Source: JALYNX01 sp040902845
Lineage (GTDB): Bacteria > Actinomycetota > Acidimicrobiia > Spongiisociales > ZC4RG35
Length of the DNA: 64,000 nt
Assembly: GCA_040902845.1 (NCBI GenBank)
Contig: JBBDWM010000016.1
Span: forward strand, 67,190-131,189
Reading direction: 5' to 3'
The translations under genes and the position numbers were made by a program. Of the stretch, positions 42,177-50,301 are shown one piece after another; position 1 is the stretch's first letter, and each line of letters starts with the position of its first letter. The notes under the pieces were generated by a model that had not been told where the DNA came from, made no database searches, and saw only the letters and a program-made list of their open reading frames with translations.

Positions 42177-42215
42177 AAAAAACACCGGGATCGCCTTATC
42201 GACGATCCCGGTGTT
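42177..42215 (-). terminator. intrinsic terminator of the 42260-42757 gene
   Basis: On the minus strand: a perfect 13-bp stem (AACACCGGGATCG / CGATCCCGGTGTT, loop of 9 nt) followed directly by a U tract (plus-strand A run 42177-42182). It lies 45 bp after the stop of the MSTSV-type gene, a textbook rho-independent terminator. Confidence 0.88.
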
Positions 42216-42259
42216 GTGCTCCCCGGAGTTGTATCGGATTTTTCGACAGAATCCTGAAA

Positions 42260-42757
42260 CTACCGTGGTCTCTTTTCAGCGGGCAGCCGGTTCGGCGCCG
42301 CATCGGCAGCTGTGTCGGCTCCGATCGGAGCGTCGACGCTGTCCATCAGCTTGCGCCAGTCCGAGGGAAAGGCGTTGTGCTGATCGGCTCCTATTGGAGC
42401 TTCGACGCTATCCATCAGCTTGCGATAATCCGAAGGCAAGACGTTCAGCTGCGCGGCTGCGATTCGAGCCGCATAGGCGTCTCCATCGATGTTCACCTGC
42501 AGCAACTTGGACGCCGGGGAAGTCTGGCGCACCGCGTGCTGCTGGGTCATGAACTCGATCCTCGAATTCCAGGCGTTTTCATAAGCCTGACTGACTTGGA
42601 GATCGACGTCGGATTCGATGACTTCGTTCGTCTGGTTGGAGGCGAAGACGAAGCCGAGGGCGATGACAGCTGCCAATCCAGCAGCGGCCAACCCGACAAA
42701 ACGACCGGAGGGTCCGGCCGACCGGGTGGTACCCGGATGAATGACACTCGTAGACAT
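42260..42757 (-). CDS. membrane-anchored protein with duplicated C-terminal motif, MSTSV type
   Basis: A 165-residue protein: MSTSVIHPGTTRSAGP, one membrane helix (about 21-41), a helical region (about 45-90), then two near-identical segments, PSDYRKLMDSVEAPIGADQH and PSDWRKLMDSVDAPIGADTA, 22 residues apart. The N-terminus is like that of the protein at 27036-27305. Ribosome site AGGAGGAAA. It ends before a strong terminator. Unknown function; the duplicated motif suggests a repeated binding surface. Confidence 0.7.
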   Translation of the reverse strand: MSTSVIHPGTTRSAGPSGRFVGLAAAGLAAVIALGFVFASNQTNEVIESDVDLQVSQAYENAWNSRIEFMTQQHAVRQTSPASKLLQVNIDGDAYAARIAAAQLNVLPSDYRKLMDSVEAPIGADQHNAFPSDWRKLMDSVDAPIGADTAADAAPNRLPAEKRPR

Positions 42758-42773
42758 GATTTCCTCCTATGTC

Positions 42774-42839
42774 CCAACGTGGACGATTTGTTCACGTTGG
42801 CAGAGGAGAGCGTTCGCGGAGGTCCCTGATACGAGGTTT
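42774..42839 (-). promoter_or_regulatory. leader inverted repeat and shared upstream box of the 42260 gene
   Basis: CCAACGTG (42774-42781) and CACGTTGG (42793-42800) form an 8-bp perfect inverted repeat in the leader. At 42821-42839 the minus strand reads AACCTCGTATCAGGGACC, the box shared with the paralogue at 27036. The distance to the ATG is similar in the two genes (about 65 and 70 bp). Confidence 0.5.
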
Positions 42840-42840
42840 G

Positions 42841-44247
42841 TCAGGATCCCTGTTGCACCTCGCCCAGGATGCCGACCTCCCCGAAGATCTGGATCTCGGG
42901 GTCACTTCGGGTGCGGATGATGTCCCCGGTTGCGAGGTCGATCACGTGGATGTTGGTTCGTGTGTCCCAGCAAGTCACGTATCCGATCGTCCCATCGCGG
43001 CTGAATGACTCGGAGCCGCAGTACCGGGTCGGTTGATCGGATCCGTGATGGGCGATGACTTCAAGACCGGTCGGATCTATGACATAGAAACCGAACGATT
43101 CCTCCTCATATGTGCTGGCGCCATTGGTGTTGCCATAGCCGGTTGCGAGGAGCCGGGCACCATCCGGGGAGAGGTGGACCTGCGATATTGGCGCCTCGAG
43201 ATGGTCGACGATCTGCCAGGTTTTGGTATCGATGGTGATGATCCCGGTCGGCGAACTCGTGGCCAACCAGCCGTCGTCGGTGACCTCGAACTCCCCGCTC
43301 GTGGTCGCTACGTGAAGAGACCTTCCATCCCCGCTCAGAGTCGCCGAACGTGTGTCGGCCACGTAGGCGCCCATCTCATCAGATGCTGGAGCAAGCGGGC
43401 CGGAGTCTGGGGCCACCTGTCCGAACTTGTGCTTGGTGGACTCACCGGTGGTCAGATCGACTTCGGTGACCACGTCCTCGTTGCCGTGAACGATCAGGGC
43501 ACGGAATCGATCGGCGTCCCAAACCACCGCCGGCCTGGCCTCGACCGAACCGGGGTAGCTCTCACCAATGTCGACCTGCTCGACGATCCCGATGCTCACT
43601 CCTGGCATCGGGATTTCGGTTACGACTCCTGTCGCAAGGTCCACTGTCACGATGACCGCCACCCCCCCGGAGTCACCGAAAAGAGCTGCTTGCTCCTCGC
43701 CAAAGACGTGAAGCTCGGACCAGTAAATGAACCCGATCGGAAGCTCTGCGATGGTGTCCGGTTGAGGCTGCGAGATGTTCGCCCGACGCAACTGGAGGGT
43801 GAAGGGACCATTCTCAATGATGTAGACCTTTCCATCGTCGGTCACGTGGACCACCTGATCCACCGGATCCCACGTCGAAGCCGTCTCCCAGGTTGCGAGG
43901 TCGATCAGGCGCAACTCGACGTTGTACCCGTTGTCGTCGCCGACGTTGAGAGCCAGCCAGGAGCCCTTCTCAGAGGTCATGCCCCAGAACCAGTCGCCCA
44001 TCGTGATCGGCGCGTAACCACTGATCGCTTCCAGGGTGAGTGGGTCGACCGGATAGATCGCCGCCCGCTCGGTGTCGATGGTGGTCGTGGGTTGATCGGT
44101 TCGGTCGACAGTCGTGACCGTTGTGGACGAAGAGAAGGTGTCGGGCAGGGCTAGCGGTTCGGTGTTGGGCGTCGCGTCGGGACGGGTGCAGGCGACGGTC
44201 ATCGTGAACAGAGCAATCACAAGGAGCAGATTCCTACGGGGCGTCAT
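42841..44247 (-). CDS. beta-propeller (WD40/YVTN-like) lipoprotein
   Basis: A 468-residue exported protein. Signal peptide LLLVIALFTMTVACTRP with a lipobox, then a Thr-rich linker. The rest is a run of beta-propeller blades (WVYLIENG- and LHVATTSGEFEV-like strands; AVVWDADRFRALIVHGNEDV; SPDGARLLATGYGN; FSRDGTIGYVTCWD; IHVIDLATGDIIRT). The SPDGxxLxATG and DLATG signatures fit WD40-like/YVTN propellers. Its role is unknown, likely a cell-surface or scaffolding protein. It lies between two unrelated regions, with its own short spacer on both sides. Confidence 0.8.
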   Translation of the reverse strand: MTPRRNLLLVIALFTMTVACTRPDATPNTEPLALPDTFSSSTTVTTVDRTDQPTTTIDTERAAIYPVDPLTLEAISGYAPITMGDWFWGMTSEKGSWLALNVGDDNGYNVELRLIDLATWETASTWDPVDQVVHVTDDGKVYIIENGPFTLQLRRANISQPQPDTIAELPIGFIYWSELHVFGEEQAALFGDSGGVAVIVTVDLATGVVTEIPMPGVSIGIVEQVDIGESYPGSVEARPAVVWDADRFRALIVHGNEDVVTEVDLTTGESTKHKFGQVAPDSGPLAPASDEMGAYVADTRSATLSGDGRSLHVATTSGEFEVTDDGWLATSSPTGIITIDTKTWQIVDHLEAPISQVHLSPDGARLLATGYGNTNGASTYEEESFGFYVIDPTGLEVIAHHGSDQPTRYCGSESFSRDGTIGYVTCWDTRTNIHVIDLATGDIIRTRSDPEIQIFGEVGILGEVQQGS

Positions 44248-44303
44248 GGGAAGGCCTCCCGATCACGACGCTATCAACGGTGGTGGGGAGGATCGGCGTT
44301 CCC

Positions 44304-44355
44304 CGAATCTGGATGCACCACGTCACGCATGCGTGACGCCCTTCCTCAGGAACGC
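44304..44355. repeat. palindromic repeat, family 2 copy A
   Basis: An 18-bp perfect palindrome CGTCACGCATGCGTGACG (44321-44338) inside a block that continues into CAGGAACGCG. Same plan as the copies at 48451 and 48939. It lies immediately 3' of the phytoene-desaturase-like gene and could terminate its transcription. Confidence 0.75.
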
Positions 44356-44359
44356 GCGG

Positions 44360-45955
44360 CTACTTCTTCTTGGCGAGGTCCCCGATGATCTGTTGGGAGG
44401 CGAAGCGACCCGGGGCGCCCATCACACAGCCACCGGGGTGGGTGCCCGAACCGCACTGGTAGTAACCCTCGATCGGCGTCCGATACTGGTTCCAACCGGG
44501 CGCCGGGCGGAAGAAGAACATCTGGGGGGCGAGGAACTCACCGGCGAAGATGTTGCCCTCGGTGAGGCCCACGGTGCGCTCTATGTCGAGCGGGGTGACC
44601 ACCTCCCGATGCAACACCAAGTCCCCAAAACCGGGGAAGAACGACTCCAGGGTTTTCTGGACCACGTCGCCGAACCGGTCCCGCTCGGTGTCCCAGTCGC
44701 TCTCCTTGAGGTGATACGGGGCGTACTGGATGAAGCAAGACATCACCGCCTTGCCCGGAGGCGCCATGTCGGGGTCGACGTTGGACTGGATGCACCCGTC
44801 GATGTAAGGCTTCAGTGAATACCATCCGTATTTGGCATCGTCGAACGCCCGTTCCAGATAGTCCAGCGAGGGGCCGATGTTGATGAACCCCCGGTACTGA
44901 TCCGAGCGGCCGGCCAGGGCGGGGTAGGTGGGGTTGGCGTCGAGGGCGAAGTTGACCTTGGCCGACGTCCCCTGGAATTTGAAGCGGCGGATGTTGTCCA
45001 CCAGGTCGGTGGGCAGCTCACGAGGATCGACCAGCTCCATAAATGTGCGGCGGGGGTCGACGGAACTGACCACCGTCTTGGCCTCCAGCTCGGTCCCATC
45101 CTCCAGCATGACCCCGGTGGCCCGCCCGTTCTTGGTGATCACGTGGGCGACCTGTGACTCCAGCCGGATTTCAGCTCCGAGCGCCTCGGCGGCCCGCGCC
45201 AGAACCTGAGTGAAGCCCCCATTCCCTCCCTTGTGGAAGGCCCAGGACCCATAAGCCCCGTCGTGCTCGCCGAAGGAGTGATAGAGAAGGACCAGACCCG
45301 ACCCCTGGGAGCGGGGGCCGACCTTGGTCCCGATGATTCCCGAGGAGGCCAGCAGACCCTGCATGATGTTGGACTCGAAGTAATCCTCGAGGATGTCGGC
45401 CGCGCTGCCCGTCATCAACCGGATCAGGTCGTGGAGGACGTTGGGAGGCAGATCCGCGAGATACGAGCCGATCGCCGCCAGCCGGGCTCGCTCCTCGGGG
45501 TCCTTCGAGGTGATGTCGGGTGGGATCGAATCCATCAATGGGCGGATGGCGTGGACCGCCTGTTCCATCATGTGCCCGTAGGCGTCATAGGCGTCGGCGT
45601 CGTGTGGCGAGTGCCTGGCGATCTCGTGATGGTTCTCGTTCTTGTCGGCGCCAAGGTAGAGGTAGTCGCCGTTCTCCATAGGGGCGAAGCTCGACGGCAT
45701 GAGGAGAGGCATGAACCCGTGTTTGGTCAGCTCCAATTCATGGATGATCTCGGGGCGGAGGAGGCTGAGGGCGTAGGAGAAGGTGGTGAAGCTGAATCCA
45801 GGATGGAGCTCCTCGGTGATCGCCGCCCCGCCAACGAGATGGCGGCGTTCCAGGATCAGAGTGTCGAGCCCGGCCTTGGCCAAGTAGGCCCCGTTGACCA
45901 GGCCGTTGTGACCGCCACCAATGACGATCGCGTCGTACTTCCGCTTATCTGCCAT
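44360..45955 (-). CDS. phytoene-desaturase-like FAD-dependent oxidoreductase
   Basis: A 531-residue flavoprotein of the phytoene dehydrogenase/PYROXD2 family. The FAD-binding start YDAIVIGGGHNGLVNGAYLA and LILERRHLVGGAAITEE are clear. A late second FAD contact is in the region around GSGTHPGGCVMGAPGRFASQ, and GNGGFTQVLARAAEALGAEI is the middle nucleotide-binding part. The substrate is unknown; no carotenoid synthesis gene is near. ATG 45955 has GAGG at the right distance. It is 7 bp after the aminomethyltransferase stop, so they form an operon whose upstream region carries the regulon palindrome. Confidence 0.88.
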   Translation of the reverse strand: MADKRKYDAIVIGGGHNGLVNGAYLAKAGLDTLILERRHLVGGAAITEELHPGFSFTTFSYALSLLRPEIIHELELTKHGFMPLLMPSSFAPMENGDYLYLGADKNENHHEIARHSPHDADAYDAYGHMMEQAVHAIRPLMDSIPPDITSKDPEERARLAAIGSYLADLPPNVLHDLIRLMTGSAADILEDYFESNIMQGLLASSGIIGTKVGPRSQGSGLVLLYHSFGEHDGAYGSWAFHKGGNGGFTQVLARAAEALGAEIRLESQVAHVITKNGRATGVMLEDGTELEAKTVVSSVDPRRTFMELVDPRELPTDLVDNIRRFKFQGTSAKVNFALDANPTYPALAGRSDQYRGFINIGPSLDYLERAFDDAKYGWYSLKPYIDGCIQSNVDPDMAPPGKAVMSCFIQYAPYHLKESDWDTERDRFGDVVQKTLESFFPGFGDLVLHREVVTPLDIERTVGLTEGNIFAGEFLAPQMFFFRPAPGWNQYRTPIEGYYQCGSGTHPGGCVMGAPGRFASQQIIGDLAKKK

Positions 45956-45962
45956 CACTACC

Positions 45963-47162
45963 TCATGCAGTCTTTCTCGGCGGGTTGTAGAAGGGCATCC
46001 GGGTCACCTCGGCCTTCACCATGTCATAACGGTGGTCGATGGTGATTTCGAGACTGACCTTCGACCCGAGCTTGGCGTGCTCCGGCCGCACCCTTGCGAT
46101 CCCGATATGTCGTTGCATCATCGGGGAGTATTCGAAGCTCGGGGTATAACCGATCTGTTTGACCTTGGCGTCGTAGAGCATCATCCCGCCATGTTCGGGG
46201 GTGTGGTCTTTGGGTGGGACCAGGCTCCGCTCGTTGTAGACCCGGTTCCAGTCCTCCCAATCCACCATGATCCCCACGGTCCGCCACCTCGAGGTTCCGT
46301 CGGCGAGCTCCTTCTCGATTGCTCTGCGCCCGATGAAGGCCCGGTCGTCGGTCTCGAGGTCACGCAACATCCACGACATCCCCAACTCGATGGGGGTGGT
46401 CCGCTGGTCATCGTTCCAGGCGTAGCGGGAGGAATAGAAGTCGACGTCGATCAGGACCAGCCCGGCCTCGATGCGGCTGATGAGAAGGGCAGTCTGGCCG
46501 GCAGGGATGACACCCCACGGGGCGCCGACCTCCTCGACCGCGTCCCAAACGTCGAGCGCATCGCCACTTTCAACCCAGACCTCGTATCCGAGGTCGCCGG
46601 TGTAACCGGTGCGGGAAATGGTTACCGAAGCGTTGCCGATCTTGGCCGGGGTGAGGTGGAAGTAGCCGATGCCCTCCATCTCGGGGGCCAGTGTCTTGAG
46701 GATGTTCCGGGCGTAGGGCCCCTGGAGGGCGAGGGCGCCGTAGTCATCGGAGACATCGGTGATCTCCACAGACTCGTGCCCGATCAAATCCCGGAAATAG
46801 GCGAGGTTGGGCTCGGCGGCGGTGAGCAGGAACTCATCCTCGGAGAGGCGGAGAATGACGCCGTCCTCGACCACGTAGCCGGCGTCATCACACCAGATCG
46901 TGTAGTGAGCCTGACCGGGGCGGCATTTGCGGATGTCCCTAGCGAGGACGCCGGAAAGGAAATGCTCGCCATCGCGCCCGGTGATGCGGTACTTGTAGAG
47001 GGGAGAGGTGTCGATCATCGCCGCCGCATTGCGGATGGCGAAATACTCGAACTTCTCCGAGCTCTGATATTTGTCGGTGGCCAGGTACCCCGACCAGTGA
47101 CTCCACAAACCAGTCTGGTTGGCGGCGCTGGTCCGCGGGTGAAACGGCGTCTCGCGGATCAA
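45963..47162 (-). CDS. GcvT/DmdA-like folate-dependent aminomethyltransferase family protein
   Basis: A 399-residue protein of the glycine-cleavage T-protein fold: MIDTSPLYKYRITGRDGEHF, GYVVEDGVILRLSEDEFLLT, LALQGPYARNILKTL, and SRTGYTGDLGYEVWVESGDA, then the C-terminal barrel. Members transfer a methyl or methylene group to tetrahydrofolate from dimethylglycine, sarcosine or dimethylsulfoniopropionate. The start is TTG at 47162: an in-frame TAG lies two codons before, and GAGG precedes it. With PurU and a Rieske oxygenase in the same regulon it probably takes one-carbon units from a methylated substrate. Confidence 0.88.
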   Translation of the reverse strand: MIRETPFHPRTSAANQTGLWSHWSGYLATDKYQSSEKFEYFAIRNAAAMIDTSPLYKYRITGRDGEHFLSGVLARDIRKCRPGQAHYTIWCDDAGYVVEDGVILRLSEDEFLLTAAEPNLAYFRDLIGHESVEITDVSDDYGALALQGPYARNILKTLAPEMEGIGYFHLTPAKIGNASVTISRTGYTGDLGYEVWVESGDALDVWDAVEEVGAPWGVIPAGQTALLISRIEAGLVLIDVDFYSSRYAWNDDQRTTPIELGMSWMLRDLETDDRAFIGRRAIEKELADGTSRWRTVGIMVDWEDWNRVYNERSLVPPKDHTPEHGGMMLYDAKVKQIGYTPSFEYSPMMQRHIGIARVRPEHAKLGSKVSLEITIDHRYDMVKAEVTRMPFYNPPRKTA

Positions 47163-47234
47163 TGGCTACCTCGGGGTCGGTGGAGGCAGGTTAACCCGTC
47201 GGCGCAGGCCTCCGGTCGGGAAAGGAGGGGTTTT

Positions 47235-47250
47235 CTGAACCGTCGTTCAG
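47235..47250. promoter_or_regulatory. TetR-type operator, site 1
   Basis: CTGAAC-CGTC-GTTCAG, a perfect 6-bp inverted repeat. It lies between the divergent aminomethyltransferase (start 47162) and acyl-CoA dehydrogenase (start 47276) genes, 26 bp before the latter. Matching sites occur at 50263, 57930 and 58630. Confidence 0.8.
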
Positions 47251-47275
47251 GGTTCCGCTGCTACCGTCGAGGGTC

Positions 47276-48448
47276 GTGTCCACCTTCCTCACCTCTGCCG
47301 AACGTGTTCTGCAATCAAGGGCCCGAGACTTCATCGACGAGTTGATTCCCTACGAGGTCGAGGCCGAGATGAACCGGGGGGAGCTCTCTCCAGAGGTGGC
47401 CAAGAGCCATCATGAGAAGGCTCGGGCGCTGGGGTTTCTCTCGATCAACATGCCGGAGCGGATGGGTGGCCCCGGATATGGGACGTTGGAGCAGGCGTTG
47501 ATCCAGGAGCAGAGTGGTCGGGTGACCAATGCCCTGGGTTGGGTGGTCTCCACCGGGCCCTCATGGATCGCCGAAGTGGTCACTGATTATCAACTGGAGC
47601 GCTGGATTCGCCCCACGGTCGACGGTGACATCCACGAGTGCTACGCCATCACCGAGGAGGGCGCGGGATCGGATGTCGACGGGATCGAGGCCACCGCCAA
47701 CCCCGCCGGCGAGGACTACGTGCTGAACGGAGTCAAATGGCATGTCACATCGGCCAACCTCGCCGCATACGTGTTCTTCCAGGCCAAGCTCACCGACGGT
47801 CCCAATGCTGGTCGACATGTCCTGTTCTTCGTCGACATGGACGCTCCGGGTGTCGAGTGTGTCCGGGTCCCCGAGTACAGCCACACCTACGGGCATCACC
47901 ATTGGGAGATGAAGTTCACCGATGTTCGTGTGCCCAAGGAGAACCTGGTTGGCTCCGAGGGTGACGGGATGAGCTTCTCCCATGCCTGGTTCCGCTACGA
48001 GCGGCTGATGATCGCCGCCCGCTGTTGTGGTGCGGCGGAGCGACTCATCGAGGAGGCCACCGCTTTCGCCGAGCAGCGGCAGGCATATGGGTCGAGCATC
48101 GCGGATTACCAGGCGATCCAGTTCATGCTCGCCGACTCACTCACCGAGTTGTGGGCGGCGCGGCTGATGACCTACGAGACCGCCCGCGGCATCGACGCCG
48201 GGGTCGATCTCAAGGTGCAACACGCCCAGTGCTCGATGGCCAAGCTGTACGCCTCGGAGATGGCGAACCGGGTGGCGGACCGGGCGGTTCAGATCTTCGG
48301 CGGCCGTGGCTTCATGCGGGAGAACGTTGCCGAGCGGTTCTTTCGGGAGCTCAGGGTGGACCGGATCTGGGAGGGCACGTCCGAGATCCAACGCATCATC
48401 ATCGCCGACCAACTCCGGAAACGGGGAGCGGCAACCCTGACCAACTGA
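47276..48448 (+). CDS. acyl-CoA dehydrogenase
   Basis: A 390-residue flavoprotein of the standard family length. HHEKARALGFLSINMPERMG and the FAD-loop YAITEEGAGSDVDGIEATAN in the N-terminal part, HHWEMKFTDVRVPKENLVGS in the beta domain, and VADRAVQIFGGRGFMRENVA with RIWEGTSEIQRIIIADQLRK at the end are diagnostic. It would desaturate an acyl-CoA at C2-C3 and pass electrons to ETF. GTG start, 26 bp after the operator. Together with the enoyl-CoA hydratase and CoA synthetase in the same regulon it forms a short beta-oxidation-like route. Confidence 0.95.
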   Translation: MSTFLTSAERVLQSRARDFIDELIPYEVEAEMNRGELSPEVAKSHHEKARALGFLSINMPERMGGPGYGTLEQALIQEQSGRVTNALGWVVSTGPSWIAEVVTDYQLERWIRPTVDGDIHECYAITEEGAGSDVDGIEATANPAGEDYVLNGVKWHVTSANLAAYVFFQAKLTDGPNAGRHVLFFVDMDAPGVECVRVPEYSHTYGHHHWEMKFTDVRVPKENLVGSEGDGMSFSHAWFRYERLMIAARCCGAAERLIEEATAFAEQRQAYGSSIADYQAIQFMLADSLTELWAARLMTYETARGIDAGVDLKVQHAQCSMAKLYASEMANRVADRAVQIFGGRGFMRENVAERFFRELRVDRIWEGTSEIQRIIIADQLRKRGAATLTN

Positions 48449-48450
48449 TG

Positions 48451-48500
48451 CGTTCCTAATGCACGGCGTCACGTATATCGCGCGATCTGCATTCCGAATC
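48451..48500. repeat. palindromic repeat, family 2 copy B
   Basis: Reads GTTCCTAATGCACGGCGTCA then ACGTATATCGCGCGATCTGC: the left half matches the other copies (in reverse orientation) and the right half is diverged. It fills the 50 bp between the convergent acyl-CoA dehydrogenase and DUF1801 genes. Confidence 0.65.
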
Positions 48501-48930
48501 AGTCGTGGGCGGCGATCCTCATGTTGACAGAGGCGATGGATTCCGCGATCAACTTCTCCAAGACTATGCGGTCGATGTCGGCGAGCCGTTTCACATAGAG
48601 ACACGATTTGCCTGTGCTGTGCTTTCCCAGCCCGGAGAGCAATGTGTCGTACCCGACGAACCCGTCCATGAGGTAAAGGGTCAATGTCTTCTTGCGCGGT
48701 GAAAACCCGACTTTGAACCATTCGGCGGCACCGGATCGGTTCTGGTAGGGGTAGCTGCCGAAGCCAACGATGCTCGATCCCCACATTTGGGGCTTCTCCC
48801 CGGTGAGAGCTCCCATGAGCTTCGTCAGTTCCTTCGAATCCCGACGCTGGGTCTCGTCGTCAATGCCAGTTAGAAACTCGGCAACGCTGGCATTGGTTTT
48901 CTGGGTCTTCAGCTCGGCCAATCGGGCCAA
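48499..48930 (-). CDS. DUF1801-domain protein
   Basis: A 143-residue protein: SVAEFLTGIDDETQRRDSKE, GEKPQMWGSSIVGFGSYPYQ, EWFKVGFSPRKKTLTLYLMD and KSCLYVKRLADID reproduce the DUF1801 pattern from end to end. The function of these proteins is not established. It is an insertion-like single gene inside the catabolic region, flanked on both sides by family 2 repeats. Confidence 0.9.
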   Translation of the reverse strand: MARLAELKTQKTNASVAEFLTGIDDETQRRDSKELTKLMGALTGEKPQMWGSSIVGFGSYPYQNRSGAAEWFKVGFSPRKKTLTLYLMDGFVGYDTLLSGLGKHSTGKSCLYVKRLADIDRIVLEKLIAESIASVNMRIAAHD

Positions 48931-48938
48931 CCTATCAA

Positions 48939-48986
48939 TTCTGTATGCACGGCGTCACGGATGCGTGACGCCGAACATTAGGAACG
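48939..48986. repeat. palindromic repeat, family 2 copy C
   Basis: Hairpin GGCGTCACG-GATG-CGTGACGCC (48951-48972) followed by ACATTAGGAACGAGG. It lies 3' of the Rieske oxygenase gene and 5' of the DUF1801 gene. Confidence 0.75.
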
Positions 48987-48992
48987 AGGGGT

Positions 48993-50171
48993 CTAGTGCA
49001 GTTCGCGCTGGGGGACGGTGGGCACGACCATGCCCTCCCCCAGGTAGAGACGGGCCATGACCCCGAGGAACTGGTACACGGTTCCCTCCCACCGGCTGAG
49101 CGGTCCCGGCCGATAACCCCGATTGCGGATCCCGCGCTGTACCCCTTCACAGGCCGACCAGTCCTCGCGGTTGGTGATGTCCCAAAAGTCCGTGGCGTAT
49201 GCCGGGTCGAAATCAGGGCGCTCGAAGGCCTCCGGCGGGAACAGCCAGGCACACTCGATATGGGTCCGGTCCACGTCGACCGGGGTCAGGCGGTGGGTCA
49301 TCACATAGTCGGGATGAATCGAGAGCAACAGGTTTGGCGCCACTGTGATGTACCACACCTGACGGGCCAGTTCGTCGTCGATATGGCGGAAATTGACTCC
49401 ATTGGAGTTGCCGTCCAAGGACATGGTGACCGCATGCTCCTTGAGGTCCATGGTCCCGCCCAGCCACATGCCGGTCGGGATGTGGTCGAAGCCACTGTCC
49501 GGCGGGGTCACCTCGCAGAGCTCGGGATGGATCGTGGAGCAGTGGTAGCACTCGTTGTAGTTCTCAACAACGACCTTCCAGTTGGCGTCGACGTCATAGG
49601 AGTGGGAGGCGGCAGTGACCAGGCGTTCCGGCTCGTACGGAGCGATGATCTCGGCAAGATTGCCGAATTGGGCATCGAGGGGTTGCGATGTGCCGGAGAG
49701 GTCGACGAAGACCCAACCCCCGTAGACGCCGAGTCGAATTGAGATCAGCGGGAACTCGGTGGTCTCGAACGTCGGGTTTTGGGTGAAGGTGGGTGCGGTC
49801 CGGAGACTGCCATCGAAGCGATAGGACCAGGAGTGGTAGGGGCACCGGATGAGACGGACATCGATGGCGTCACCGACCGGAGCCAACTCGTGACCCCGAT
49901 GCCGACACACATTGGAGAAGGCGCGCAGGATCCCTTCCTCATCACGCACCAGCAGGACACTCTCCTCGCCAAGTTCGATGGCCCGAACCTGGCGCGGGGC
50001 TACCAACTCTTCGAGACGCCCGACACATACCCAGGTGCTCTGCCACAGGTTTTCCCTTTCCCAGGCCAGCACTTCGTGAGAGGTGTAAGCCGCCGCCGGG
50101 AGGGTCAGATTGGCGCCAAAGGGCTCGATGACCTTGCGGAGCTGGTCTTGGTCGAGCGGCGCCGTATTCAT
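48993..50171 (-). CDS. Rieske-type oxygenase, alpha subunit
   Basis: A 392-residue ring-hydroxylating-type oxygenase. Rieske domain: VCRHRGHELAP and CPYHSWSYRFDGS (Cys-X-His, Cys-X2-His). Catalytic domain: NYNECYHCSTIHPEL with the 2-His mononuclear iron site. The short length and ending resemble the glycine-betaine/carnitine/stachydrine monooxygenase branch rather than the aromatic one. No reductase partner gene is in the window. The upstream region shares operator 2 with the divergent aminotransferase gene. In this neighbourhood N-demethylation or C-N cleavage of a quaternary amine is the most likely reaction. Confidence 0.9.
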   Translation of the reverse strand: MNTAPLDQDQLRKVIEPFGANLTLPAAAYTSHEVLAWERENLWQSTWVCVGRLEELVAPRQVRAIELGEESVLLVRDEEGILRAFSNVCRHRGHELAPVGDAIDVRLIRCPYHSWSYRFDGSLRTAPTFTQNPTFETTEFPLISIRLGVYGGWVFVDLSGTSQPLDAQFGNLAEIIAPYEPERLVTAASHSYDVDANWKVVVENYNECYHCSTIHPELCEVTPPDSGFDHIPTGMWLGGTMDLKEHAVTMSLDGNSNGVNFRHIDDELARQVWYITVAPNLLLSIHPDYVMTHRLTPVDVDRTHIECAWLFPPEAFERPDFDPAYATDFWDITNREDWSACEGVQRGIRNRGYRPGPLSRWEGTVYQFLGVMARLYLGEGMVVPTVPQRELH

Positions 50172-50262
50172 CGATCTTCCCCTTCTTCTCGGTCGGTGAA
50201 CGTGGAGGCAGCGGTGCTGATCCGCCAGAATCGACGGGCAGGCGTTCAGTCGCCAGTGTATC

Positions 50263-50278
50263 CTGAACGGCGAGTCAG
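50263..50278. promoter_or_regulatory. TetR-type operator, site 2
   Basis: CTGAAC-GGCG-AGTCAG, one mismatch in the right half compared with CTGAAC-N4-GTTCAG. An extra half site GTTCAG lies at 50244-50249. It sits between the Rieske oxygenase (start 50171) and the aminotransferase (start 50302). Confidence 0.6.
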
Positions 50279-50301
50279 ATTACCCGAAAGGAAGGTGGCT
50301 C

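Noticed and set aside
41824..42552. A 242-residue plus-strand open frame
   Set aside because: It reads through a terminator hairpin and antisense to the supported gene at 42260-42757, with no domain or ribosome site.
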